From: Anaerolineaceae bacterium
GTDB lineage: Bacteria > Chloroflexota > Anaerolineae > Aggregatilineales > Phototrophicaceae
Length of the DNA: 64,000 bases
Reading direction: 5' to 3'
NCBI GenBank assembly: GCA_020634165.1
Contig: JACKCF010000003.1
Span: 124,001 to 188,000 of the forward strand
Position numbers and translations under genes: made by a program. Positions 54,638 to 62,821 of the stretch are shown one piece after another. Position 1 is the stretch's first letter. Every line of letters starts with the position of its first letter. Under the pieces are notes generated by a model that was not told where the DNA came from, searched no databases, and saw only the letters and a list, made by a program, of their open reading frames with translations.

Positions 54638-55105
54638 TTATCGGCAGGTATTTTCTGAATCCGGGGGAGATAGGTCGCTCAGGCGTTTGAGTGCAGGCAA
54701 AAAGATACTGGCTGCCGCCAGTTCCTCTTCAGTCATGCCTCTCAGCAAATCCGTAGCATAATTGACCATGGTCTGTTTTGTCTGCTCAGCCAGGGTAATT
54801 CCGGCTTCTGTTACCTGCAACAGATATTGACGGCGATCATCTGGTTTGCGTACGCGGGTGAGCAGGCCGCGCTCTACCAATGACTGCGTCAATGAGCTGA
54901 CGGATTGCAGACTCACATTGCGCTTACGCGCGATTTCGCTGGCTGTCATGGGCGTTTCCATCAAAGCCACCAGCGTAAAAACCTGCATCAGTGTGATGTC
55001 ATCGTCATTCGTCTGATGGGTAAAAGAAAAAATCGCCCGATTCAGGCGAGGCATCGTCTCCAACACTTCCCGTGCTACGCGACGAGCATCCCAGGTATCC
55101 GTCAT
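54638..55105 (-). CDS. MarR-family transcriptional regulator
   Basis: A 155-residue winged-helix protein. ATG 55105 follows GGGGCGAT; the frame is open further upstream, but that lies over operator-like repeats and the promoter. The helix-turn-helix core is MTASEIARKRNVSLQSVSSLTQSLVERGLLTRVRKPDDRRQYLLQVT, with the wing PDDRRQ. Flanking helices form the dimer interface. MarR proteins usually repress an adjacent transporter until a ligand binds. The ABC exporter genes just downstream and repeats at 55131-55173 fit autorepression. The ligand is unknown. Confidence 0.92.
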   Translation of the reverse strand: MTDTWDARRVAREVLETMPRLNRAIFSFTHQTNDDDITLMQVFTLVALMETPMTASEIARKRNVSLQSVSSLTQSLVERGLLTRVRKPDDRRQYLLQVTEAGITLAEQTKQTMVNYATDLLRGMTEEELAAASIFLPALKRLSDLSPPDSENTCR

Positions 55106-55130
55106 AATCGCCCCAAATTCATCAAAGCAG

Positions 55131-55173
55131 TTGATAGTCAATCACATTGATAATCAATCTAGTTGAGTATCTG
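55131..55173. promoter_or_regulatory. Triple 11-base repeat, candidate MarR operator
   Basis: Three copies of an 11-base element start exactly 16 bases apart: TTGATAGTCAA (55131), the perfect palindrome TTGATAATCAA (55147) and the degenerate TTGAGTATCTG (55163). They run from the marR leader through the -10 element into the promoter spacer. Confidence 0.6.
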
Positions 55174-55184
55174 GTTGGTGTCAA
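55156..55184 (-). promoter_or_regulatory. Promoter of the marR-ABC exporter operon
   Basis: On the minus strand, TTGACA (55179-55184) is followed by 17 bases and TAGATT (55156-55161), about 50 bases upstream of the marR ATG. The operator-like repeats overlap it. Confidence 0.6.
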
Positions 55185-55189
55185 TAGGC

Positions 55190-55802
55190 ACAGGACATAA
55201 TTTACGTATCTCTTACCTTTACCGCACTCTGATTCACTTCTACCCATTCCCAGTGTGTTGTGCAGAACAGCGGCAGTAAAAGTGCCAGCTTATGGCTGTG
55301 ACAGACATCCAGTTACGAATGCAGCAAAAATGCCAAGACTATATTTGCTTGCGTCAAAAGACGGTCTTTCGTGTGCTTTCAGTTCGTCATTTCGCACTAA
55401 TTTACGCTCAAATCTCATCTATATGAAGCACAAACTAGTGCATTATGCATAAATTTGTTTAGATCACAGTTTAAGTCAATAAGATACAGCATGTCTTTTT
55501 TGTCTTATTTGACTATTTCCAGGCGATTTCTGGCGTCAGAATTGTCATAATTTACTAAAACGTTCGCTTAAAGTTCATCATATGTTGCTGTCAACAGGTC
55601 CCAGGGCCAGAGTTAGACTAGCGACCATGTTGCAAGGGGTACCAAGGAGAGGTGTGAAGAGGTCAGTCTAAATACCCAGTGTCAATGCTTTTGTTGACCG
55701 CCCTTCTGGACGATCAACCCATCGGCGATGACAGCATGAGCTGCCACCTGCTTGTTCTGCAAGTCTTACAACGATTACGTTGATATCGCTAAGGGGAATT
55801 CG
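55190..55802. other. Long leader/intergenic region before the ammonium transporter gene
   Basis: About 610 bases, AT-rich on the left, with no credible gene. It includes a possible structured leader at 55613-55671. I see no clear promoter hexamer pair. The transcript start for amt is not determinable by eye. Confidence 0.45.
55613..55671 (+). promoter_or_regulatory. Possible structured RNA leader upstream of amt
   Basis: TTAGACT plus GACC (interrupted by AGC) at 55613-55626 pairs with GGTCAGTCTAA at 55661-55671, an 11-bp stem with a 3-base bulge enclosing about 34 bases. The enclosed segment could also encode a 14-residue peptide (ATG 55627 to TAA 55671) but lacks a ribosome-binding site. 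It matches no riboswitch I recognise. Confidence 0.3.
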
Positions 55803-57263
55803 ATGAAGGATTTGAAGAAATACCGCAAACGTTCTCGGCATGTGTATCGTCTGCTTTCCATCGCCATTGCTGCGGTGATACTGACACTGATTGTGCCAGT
55901 GATCCGAGCGCAAGACGATGCCGCCGTTACAGCAGATACTATAGCGGCGCTACAAGGTTCGATTGACACAACCTGGGTACTCTTAACAGGCTTCCTGGTC
56001 TTCTTTATGCAGGTCGGGTTCGCAATGCTAGAAGCTGGTCTGATCCAACAGCGCGGCGTCGTCAATGCGCTGCTAGAAAACTTCATGGATGCTGGCCTGA
56101 CGGGTCTGGCATTCTGGGCCGTTGGTTTTGGTCTGGCTTTTGGTACGCCACACGAAAGTGGCCTATTCGGCACGAGCAATTTCTTCCTCAGTGATGCGCT
56201 CTCATTCGCAGATGGCGCGCCAGTTTATGCTGGCGCTGGCTTAAGCACATTCACCCTGTTCTTCTTCCAGTTTGCCTTCGCAGCGACTGCCAGCACCATC
56301 ACGACTGGCGCGATGGCAGAACGTACCGATTTCGTCGGTGATGTGATCTACAGCATTATCGCAGGCGCGATCATTTATCCGCTGGTTGTGCACTGGACCT
56401 GGGGCGGTGGCTGGTTGGCACAGCGTGGTTTCTTCGACTTTGCAGGCAGCACGGTCGTCCACACCGTCGGCGGTGTCATGGCGCTGATGGGTGCCATCAT
56501 GCTTGGCCCACGTGTGGGGCGTGTTTTCGGTGAGATGCCCAAGCCGCATAACCTTAGCCTAGCAACCATCGGTGCGGGTATCCTGTGGTTCGGCTGGTAC
56601 GGCTTTAACCCTGGTTCCACATTGGGTACGGGCGACACAGGTTTGATGGGCCTGGTAACGGTGAATACAACCCTGGCCTGCTCTGCGGGTACGGTGGTTG
56701 CAATGTTCTTCCTCTACATCCGCAGTGGCAAATGGGACCTGAGCATCACACTCAACGGTGCGCTGGCTGGCCTGGTGGCGATTACGGCAGGTTGTGCGTT
56801 TGTGGCCCCTTGGGCATCCGTTGTCATCGGCGCGATTGCTGGTGTGCTGGTCATCCTGGTTGTCGATCTTATCGAATCCCTGAAAATTGACGATCCGGTC
56901 GGCGCGTTCGCGGTTCATGGTGCTTGCGGCATTTTCGGCACATTGATGATCGGCATCGTGGGCCAGCCGGAACTGATGGGCGGGTCCACCAGTCTGCTGG
57001 TCGGCGGTGGCTTTGAAACATTCATCAACCAACTAATTGGTTCGACAGCCGTCGTCATCTGGACAGCCGTCACAGCCGGTATCACCTTCGGCGGTTTGAA
57101 GGCGATTGGCCACCTGCGCGTCAGCTCCAAAGCAGACGAGATGGGTATTGATGCCTACGAACATGGTGCATCGCTGTGGCCAGATGTCCTGCCTATGCCA
57201 GGTGATGGTCCGGTGATGGTCAGCGAAACAATGGGTGCCAAGTCGCCGGCAATGGGTGACTAA
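55803..57263 (+). CDS. amt: Ammonium transporter
   Basis: A 486-residue protein. ATG 55803 follows AAGGGG by 6 bases and gives a cleavable signal-type N-terminus (about 35 residues ending VIRAQDD), which some Amt proteins have. About 11 helices follow. Landmarks are FFMQVGFAMLEAGLI, TTGAMAERTDF, YPLVVHWTWGGGWLA with the first pore histidine, and AVHGACGIFGTLMIG with the second. It conducts ammonium across the membrane. No glnK/PII gene is next to it in the window. The terminator at 57287 ends the unit. Confidence 0.93.
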   Translation: MKDLKKYRKRSRHVYRLLSIAIAAVILTLIVPVIRAQDDAAVTADTIAALQGSIDTTWVLLTGFLVFFMQVGFAMLEAGLIQQRGVVNALLENFMDAGLTGLAFWAVGFGLAFGTPHESGLFGTSNFFLSDALSFADGAPVYAGAGLSTFTLFFFQFAFAATASTITTGAMAERTDFVGDVIYSIIAGAIIYPLVVHWTWGGGWLAQRGFFDFAGSTVVHTVGGVMALMGAIMLGPRVGRVFGEMPKPHNLSLATIGAGILWFGWYGFNPGSTLGTGDTGLMGLVTVNTTLACSAGTVVAMFFLYIRSGKWDLSITLNGALAGLVAITAGCAFVAPWASVVIGAIAGVLVILVVDLIESLKIDDPVGAFAVHGACGIFGTLMIGIVGQPELMGGSTSLLVGGGFETFINQLIGSTAVVIWTAVTAGITFGGLKAIGHLRVSSKADEMGIDAYEHGASLWPDVLPMPGDGPVMVSETMGAKSPAMGD

Positions 57264-57286
57264 GGTAAGACAGAGTCAGATGATGC

Positions 57287-57311
57287 AGAGGGGGCCTAGG
57301 CCCCCTCTTTT
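57287..57311 (+). terminator. Intrinsic terminator of amt
   Basis: A perfect 10-bp stem AGAGGGGGCC/GGCCCCCTCT separated by TA, followed by TTTTC. The 2-base gap means that the loop must open some pairs. Confidence 0.8.
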
Positions 57312-57336
57312 CGTTTTGAGCATTCTGAAAATGCAG

Positions 57337-58755
57337 CTAGGCGTTGTGGTGGTATGTTTCCCAACCGAAGTACGTCTCGAATGCCTCTGCCAGGATGGCT
57401 GCTGAATGCGAAGCATTCATGGCGGCATGGTGCTCAAAACCGTTTTTGACGATGTAACGCAGCAAGCCCTGAAGCTCTGGTACTTCAACCAGGGCGCGAC
57501 TACCAAATGTCTCCATCGGATCATCAACGAACATACCATCGCCCACATAGGCTTTCATGACGCCGTTGCGATCATCAGTGGTGATGCGAGCATAGCTAAA
57601 CGGCCCTGATGGGGTGCGTCCCTGAACAATGCCGTAGGTGTTCTCGTCGCCGAGGGTCGAACCCAGAATCGGTGCGTAGCCCATTTCAAAGTCATCTTCC
57701 GGGAAGAAGCTCTTGGCCCAGTTGCCACAATGGAACAGCACACACTTATTGGGGTCATCTGCGTAGTTGTTGTTCCAATCAACCAGGGCGCTGGGCGTAT
57801 TGGACGCCAACTGCAAGGCATACATCGACACGACGCCGGTGACGTCCACTTCGCAGGCGCTGGGCAGCAGTTGCTCGCTCATCATGCTCATGAGGGTACA
57901 GACGTTAACGCCATAGTTGGCTTGCAGGGAATCCCAGCATTGGATGGCTGACGCGGTGATGTCCAGCTTCTGCATCCAGTCGTCGATGACGACGCCAATC
58001 TTCGCCATTTTAAGCAGCGAAGGTGAGGGCACGCCATCGGTCTTGACGTAGCTCATGATGCGGTCAATACGTTCCCTGACGCGACCATCATCGTCAGCCA
58101 GCTTACGCGCCGGACCAAAGATATCAGTCAGGTCGATGGTCTGGACGCTCATACCGACGGATTGCAGCAGTTTTTCGCTATAACGGGTGGTGTTAAAGGC
58201 GTTCGGGCGGGCACCGATGGCACCCAGACGGGCATTGCGCAGGCCCTTGACTACACGGCATACCCCCATGAACTGCCTCAGATCAGCCTTGAAGGACTCG
58301 CTCTTGGGATGAACGGTATGCAGTTGGGTGACGCTGTATTTATAGCCGTACTGGTAGAGGTTGTTGCACGCAGAAATTTTGCCACAGAAGGCATCTCGAC
58401 GACGCGAGGGAATCATCTGGTTGAGGTCATCGGGATAAGCCTGCACCAGAATCGGCACATCCAGGCCGGAAAGTTTGATGGTCTCCGCGATGCCTTTTTC
58501 GTCGCCGAAGTTAGGCAGAATAACGAGAATGCCATCGATTTCATCACGATGCTTCTTGAACAGGTCGGCGCATTTTTTGGCATCCTGCCATGTTTCAACA
58601 GCGCCGAGCTTGGTCGCATCTTCATCGAGGATGATGGGCGTGATATTAGACTCAGCCAGCACTTCAAGGATGTCCTGGCGTCCTTCAGTAATCAGGGCGT
58701 CCGGGAAGAAATCGCGATTGCCAACAATCACGCCAAAAGTAAGTTTGCTCTGCAT
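57337..58755 (-). CDS. L-fucose/L-arabinose isomerase-family protein
   Basis: A 472-residue protein of the fucose/arabinose isomerase fold. The N-terminal domain shows FGVIVGNRDFFPDALITEGRQDIL and DGILVILPNFGDEKG, which bind substrate or subunit neighbours. The central part has IDDWMQKLDITASAIQCWDSLQANYG, with acidic candidates for metal binding, and the C-terminal domain has FHCGNWAKSFF. ATG 58755 is chosen over the adjacent GTG. It lies 55 bases after the sugar kinase gene on the same strand, so isomerisation of an aldose to a ketose before phosphorylation is likely. The sugar is unknown; family members are diverse. Confidence 0.8.
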   Translation of the reverse strand: MQSKLTFGVIVGNRDFFPDALITEGRQDILEVLAESNITPIILDEDATKLGAVETWQDAKKCADLFKKHRDEIDGILVILPNFGDEKGIAETIKLSGLDVPILVQAYPDDLNQMIPSRRRDAFCGKISACNNLYQYGYKYSVTQLHTVHPKSESFKADLRQFMGVCRVVKGLRNARLGAIGARPNAFNTTRYSEKLLQSVGMSVQTIDLTDIFGPARKLADDDGRVRERIDRIMSYVKTDGVPSPSLLKMAKIGVVIDDWMQKLDITASAIQCWDSLQANYGVNVCTLMSMMSEQLLPSACEVDVTGVVSMYALQLASNTPSALVDWNNNYADDPNKCVLFHCGNWAKSFFPEDDFEMGYAPILGSTLGDENTYGIVQGRTPSGPFSYARITTDDRNGVMKAYVGDGMFVDDPMETFGSRALVEVPELQGLLRYIVKNGFEHHAAMNASHSAAILAEAFETYFGWETYHHNA

Positions 58756-58810
58756 CACTATCTACCTTTCATGAACCAAGATTCTAAGATCATCTATACG
58801 GAAGTTGCTT

Positions 58811-60289
58811 TCAAAGTACTTGCTGGACCGCAGCCTGCCATCCGGCGTAAAGTTCACTCGCCTGGGCAGCCTCCATCTGCGGTTCATAATTCACATAATC
58901 GGAGCCAATCGACCGGAGTTCATCGAGGCTGCTATACAGGCCCATGCCTAATGTGCCAGCGAAAACAGCCCCCAACGCAGAGAGTTCGGCCAGTTCCGAA
59001 GCGCGGGCTGTGATACCAGCTAAATCAGCAATGAACTGCATCAGGAAACGATTTTTGACAGCGCCGCCATCACCATGAATGGCATTGAGTTCGGTTCCGG
59101 CATCCCCTGCCATGAGTTCAAGCACATCTTTGATCTGATAGGCGATGGATTCTACGGCAGCGCGAACCACATGGGCTTTGGTAGTGGCAGGCGTCATACC
59201 GACGATGGCCGCTTTGATGTCTGAGCGCCAGTAAGGGGCGTTCAACCCTACGAACGCCGGAACAAGATAGACACCGCCGTTATCTTCCACAGAGAGCGCA
59301 ATTTCTTCGGTTTCCGCCGACGATTTGATGAGTTGGAGTTGATCGCGCAGCCAAGCGATGGTTGCGCCGGAATAGTTGATGATGCCTTCAAAGGCATAGG
59401 TCGGCTTGCCTTTGTAGACCCAGCCAATGGCCGATAGCAAGCCGTTCTGAGAGTATCGCAGCGTCTCGCCGATGTTCAGCAGCACCGAGGAACCTGTGCC
59501 TAAAGTGACTTTGGCATCCCCAGGGGAAAAACAGCGTTGAGCAAACAACGCAGCCTGAGAATCGCCCATGACGCCGCAGATCGGGATAGAAGGCATCAGC
59601 AGGCCGTTCAGGTCAGTATGGCCGAACTGTTCACTGCTCTCACGAATTTCCGGCAGCGCCTTGATAGGGATATTGAATAGTCGGCACAAGCCTTCATCCC
59701 AACCGAGGGTGGTGATGTTGAACAGCAGCGTTCGGCTGGCGTTGCTGTGATCCGTCGCAAAAACAGCACCACCCGTCAGTCGGTAGACCAGATAGGTATC
59801 GATTGTGCCGATTAGTGCTTCGCCATTTTCCAACTTTTGCTTGATCGACGGATAATTAAAGAGCAGCCATGCGAGTTTGCTGGCCGGGAAATAGGTATCG
59901 ATTTTGAGGCCCGTTTTCTGATGAACGCTCTTCTCATGGCCGTCTCTAATCAGTGCCTGACAGATAGGATCACCGCGACGACACTGCCAGACAATGGCAT
60001 TGTGCAGTGGTTTGCCTGTATCACGATCAAAGACGACGATGGTTTCGCGCTGGTTGGTGATGCTCAGACAGTGAAGGTCTGAGGCAGACAGGTCACTCTT
60101 CTGAATGAGCTGCTGCAAAACCTGCAAGGTATTCTGGTAAATTTCTTCGGCATCGTGCTCTACCCAGCCGGCTTTTGGATAGTATTGCTGGTGCGACACA
60201 GAGACACTATCAAGCAGTTGGCCGTCGGGTTCAAAAAGGAGTGCTTTGGTTGCGGATGTGCTCTGGTCTAAAGCGAGTATTTTTGTCAT
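58811..60289 (-). CDS. FGGY-family carbohydrate kinase, glycerol kinase-like
   Basis: A 492-residue kinase. The first phosphate-binding motif is LALDQSTSATKALLF (residues 5-19), the substrate loop NQRETIVVFDRDTGKPLHNAIVWQCRR is very glycerol kinase-like, the catalytic aspartate is in GVMGDSQAALFAQ, and the adenine region has GDGGAVKNRFLMQFIADL. GlpK usually has GDQ where this protein has GDS. Context with an isomerase, sugar ABC transporter and SorC-type regulator suggests a sugar or polyol substrate rather than glycerol in the cell. A 20-base operator-like palindrome lies 70 bases upstream. Confidence 0.85.
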   Translation of the reverse strand: MTKILALDQSTSATKALLFEPDGQLLDSVSVSHQQYYPKAGWVEHDAEEIYQNTLQVLQQLIQKSDLSASDLHCLSITNQRETIVVFDRDTGKPLHNAIVWQCRRGDPICQALIRDGHEKSVHQKTGLKIDTYFPASKLAWLLFNYPSIKQKLENGEALIGTIDTYLVYRLTGGAVFATDHSNASRTLLFNITTLGWDEGLCRLFNIPIKALPEIRESSEQFGHTDLNGLLMPSIPICGVMGDSQAALFAQRCFSPGDAKVTLGTGSSVLLNIGETLRYSQNGLLSAIGWVYKGKPTYAFEGIINYSGATIAWLRDQLQLIKSSAETEEIALSVEDNGGVYLVPAFVGLNAPYWRSDIKAAIVGMTPATTKAHVVRAAVESIAYQIKDVLELMAGDAGTELNAIHGDGGAVKNRFLMQFIADLAGITARASELAELSALGAVFAGTLGMGLYSSLDELRSIGSDYVNYEPQMEAAQASELYAGWQAAVQQVL

Positions 60290-60358
60290 CAGGTTTTACC
60301 TTTTGGCAGCCGAACCCTCTTAATATCTTCGCGACTGCCATTTCGTATTTTTACTAAA

Positions 60359-60378
60359 AACTGAATATATATTCGGTT
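60359..60378. promoter_or_regulatory. Operator-like palindrome upstream of the sugar kinase gene
   Basis: A 20-base near-perfect palindrome, AACTGAATATATATTCGGTT, one mismatched pair, sits between the regulator stop and the kinase start. The core CTGAATATATATTC recurs at 62033-62046 before the ABC transporter genes. Confidence 0.6.
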
Positions 60379-60432
60379 GATTGGCAAATTTTTTAGCCAG
60401 TCCGCTGCTTCACTACACCTTTTCGGGAAAAA

Positions 60433-61404
60433 TCAGCCGTCTAATAATGCCTGGGCACTATGATGGTCGGTAATTAGCACGTTAATGAGCTTGCCATTGA
60501 CGGCACCGCGTATGGCATTCAGCTTGCGGCGGCCACCAGCCACACCGACGATACGCTTGGCCTGTGTCAACTGCTCCAGCGGAATGCTGACCACGCGCTT
60601 ATCCAGCGGCAGATTCACAGGTTCGCCGTTGATGTTGAAGAAGCGCAGGCAGACATCCCCGACTGCTCCGGCTTCTTGCAATGCGCCTAATTCTTCTTCG
60701 GAGAAGATGTTGCCACTGCTTTGCAGAAGCTTCGATGGCTCCACACTACCGATGCCGACAATCGCCAGAGAGATTTTGTCGAAGTAGGCCGTCGCTTCCC
60801 TGACGAAGGGGTCCGCCATCAGATCGGCGTGGGCATCCTGCGAACGGGCCAACCCTGGCGCAGGTAGATAGACAGGTTCTCCCTGCACCAGCGCAGCAAA
60901 CTGTTCGGTGATGCGAGCGGCATAAATTTCCGCAGAGGGGTTGCCCATGCCGCCGAGCATCTGCACGACTTTGGCATCGGATGCTTTTGCGAGCGGATGC
61001 ATAGAGTTGACCATCGCCAGGAGGGTCGAACTCCAGGAAGAAAGGCCAACGATTTCGTTACGACCAATGGTAGTTTCTATATAGTAGGCGGCGGCGCTGC
61101 CAACATGATGGAAAACGGCCTCATCGTTTTCATCCTCGCAATGGACGACGATAGCGGCTTTAAGACCGTATTTTTCGCATAATTCTTCTTCTAGCTGGGT
61201 ATAGACACCCGTCGGGATTGTGACAGAGATACGGACGATGCCCTCTTCTTCGGCACGCTTTAGGATGCGGGATACAGTCGCCTGAGAGAGATCAAGCTGG
61301 TAGGCGATCTCGGACTGTTTTTGGCTGCGCTTGTGATAAAGATATGCGATTTTGGTCATGAGTCTCAGCTCTTCGGCAGAGACTGTTTTTCGATATGTTG
61401 GCAT
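60433..61404 (-). CDS. SorC-family sugar-responsive transcriptional regulator
   Basis: A 323-residue protein. The N-terminal helix-turn-helix is MTKIAYLYHKRSQKQSEIAYQLDLSQATVSRILKRAEEEGIVRISV (residues 15-61), typical of SorC/DeoR-like regulators. The rest is the sugar-binding SorC domain: GLSSWSSTLLAMVNSM, VVQMLGGMGNPSAEIYAARI, then VGVAGGRRKLNAIRGAVNGKLINVLITD at the end. It likely senses a phosphosugar and controls the flanking kinase-isomerase operon and the ABC transporter operon through the shared palindrome. ATG at 61404. Confidence 0.92.
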   Translation of the reverse strand: MPTYRKTVSAEELRLMTKIAYLYHKRSQKQSEIAYQLDLSQATVSRILKRAEEEGIVRISVTIPTGVYTQLEEELCEKYGLKAAIVVHCEDENDEAVFHHVGSAAAYYIETTIGRNEIVGLSSWSSTLLAMVNSMHPLAKASDAKVVQMLGGMGNPSAEIYAARITEQFAALVQGEPVYLPAPGLARSQDAHADLMADPFVREATAYFDKISLAIVGIGSVEPSKLLQSSGNIFSEEELGALQEAGAVGDVCLRFFNINGEPVNLPLDKRVVSIPLEQLTQAKRIVGVAGGRRKLNAIRGAVNGKLINVLITDHHSAQALLDG

Positions 61405-61435
61405 CGTCGTTTTCTATACTCTATGCTCGATCAGT

Positions 61436-61798
61436 TTAAACCGCTTCGCTTAGGAGGCGAAGGCGAAATGGCTTACTTAAGAGATTGGCCCTCACTTTGA
61501 CAAATATACTGCACGCAAAGAGGTTAACTGCCATTTCCCAGGTGTTGATAACTTCAATAGCATAGGGCTTATTGTCAGGAAGCGCAAAGTCTTTATGGCT
61601 CCACTGATGAGTGCCTTCCGCAGCAGGCAGCAGGCGAACCTTGCGCGATTTGTTACTGCCGCAAACACCAGCTATGGTCTGGGAGCGGTTTTTGTAGATG
61701 GGTGTGACGACAAAATCGTCGTCAAAAGAAGGGCTATCAGCTATTCCAGCAATAAAACTTCGTGCAACATCGCCCCATTTTTCAATCCGAAGAATCAT
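61436..61798 (-). pseudogene. Possible C-terminal remnant of a DUF5605-type glycosidase
   Basis: A 120-codon open frame without ribosome-binding site. Its last 60 residues contain PYAIEVINTWEMAV and FVKVRANLLSKPFRLRLL, which resemble the C-terminal beta-domain of DUF4038/DUF5605 apiosidase-like glycoside hydrolases (a V-E-V-I-D-T-W-x-M strand and a G-K-P-Y strand). The catalytic barrel is missing, so this would be a decayed gene fragment. I recognise this from memory of the motif only, and a random open frame cannot be excluded. Confidence 0.35.
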
Positions 61799-62191
61799 AT
61801 TCTAAGTCCAGATTTTAATATTTATTCGTGTAAGAATACCAATTCAGAAGATGCTAACGCAATGCTTTTTGCTTGTCAAATTCAGTGGACTATCTTGTTC
61901 AAGATGCTCCTCCCATCAAGGACATATGGCAAGAGAAATTCAGCCACTAAGCATACGAAACTGAGCTATATATCCGGTATAGTTGCATTTTGATTTAAGA
62001 ATGGGTATCATAATTATAATATTGATTCATTTCTGAATATATATTCATAGTGATTTATTCATGACATATTCAATCAGTAACTACCTGCGACTTTTACCTC
62101 CAAAACAGCCCTTAGGTGTGCGATCTCGTGGCACAGGTATCCTCTGCATTTTGCCTGCGAGGCGTCATTCTCAACAACAAGGAAAAGGAAT
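61799..62191. other. Intergenic region with the second sugar operator
   Basis: About 390 bases, AT-rich, containing the palindrome at 62034-62047 and several TATTCA/TGATTT half-site-like repeats near it. I see no gene here. Confidence 0.45.
62034..62047. promoter_or_regulatory. Operator-like palindrome upstream of the sugar ABC transporter operon
   Basis: TGAATATATATTCA is a perfect 14-base palindrome 145 bases before the DUF2291 gene. Its core equals that of the site at 60359-60378, so both arms of the locus probably answer to the SorC-type regulator. Confidence 0.6.
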
Positions 62192-62821
62192 ATGAAGCGT
62201 TCGTCTGTTCAACTGCTGTTGTTGAGCCTATTTGTGCTAAGTGGCTGTACCCTGGCGACCGTCCGCACACTGGAAGAGGACCGAATTGCCAAAGAAGGAT
62301 TCAGCGCAGAGAACTACGTCAATGGCATCTGGGAGAGCGATTTTCTGCCGACGTTGGAAGAAAATGCCGTTGAGATTGGGCAGTTGCTGAGTGAGATCGA
62401 CGCAGATGAGGATGCCGCCATCGAGCAATATGGGCATCGCACCAGCAGCGGCCCCTACAGCTTTATGACCCAGGGTGAAGCCCAAGTACTCACAGTTGAT
62501 CGTGAATCACGGGTTGGGTTGGCTCATCTGGATTTGCAGCCCTTCGATGGTGAAGCCGATATTTACCTGGCGATTGGCCCGGTACTGCGTGGCAATGCGC
62601 TGCGCGATGCGGTTGGATTCATCGCGTTCAATGACTTCACCAATCAGGTGGAGTTTGCACAGGTATCCGATGCACTCAAAGATCGGGCTGATGCCGAGGT
62701 GATTACCCCATTCGCTATTGACGACCATGTTGGCGCTACGATCCGTTTCCTGGGTGCGTTCACATTCGATGATCGCGAAGAGATCGTCATCATGCCAGTG
62801 CGGTTGGAGGTCGTCGAATGA
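62192..62821 (+). CDS. DUF2291 lipoprotein of a sugar ABC transporter locus
   Basis: A 209-residue protein. The signal peptide MKRSSVQLLLLSLFVL ends in the good lipobox LSGC, so it is anchored outside the membrane. The mature part, with IAKEGFSAENYVNGIWESDFLPTL and FIAFNDFTNQVEFAQVSDAL, matches DUF2291, a family regularly encoded beside RbsABC-like importers. ATG is preceded by AAGGAA. Its stop overlaps the start of the ATPase gene. Role unknown; probably an accessory of the transporter. Confidence 0.85.
   Translation: MKRSSVQLLLLSLFVLSGCTLATVRTLEEDRIAKEGFSAENYVNGIWESDFLPTLEENAVEIGQLLSEIDADEDAAIEQYGHRTSSGPYSFMTQGEAQVLTVDRESRVGLAHLDLQPFDGEADIYLAIGPVLRGNALRDAVGFIAFNDFTNQVEFAQVSDALKDRADAEVITPFAIDDHVGATIRFLGAFTFDDREEIVIMPVRLEVVE

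Noticed and set aside
61595..61993. Plus-strand open frame of 132 codons
   Set aside because: Overlaps the remnant on the other strand, lacks a ribosome-binding site, and its translation is low-complexity and basic.
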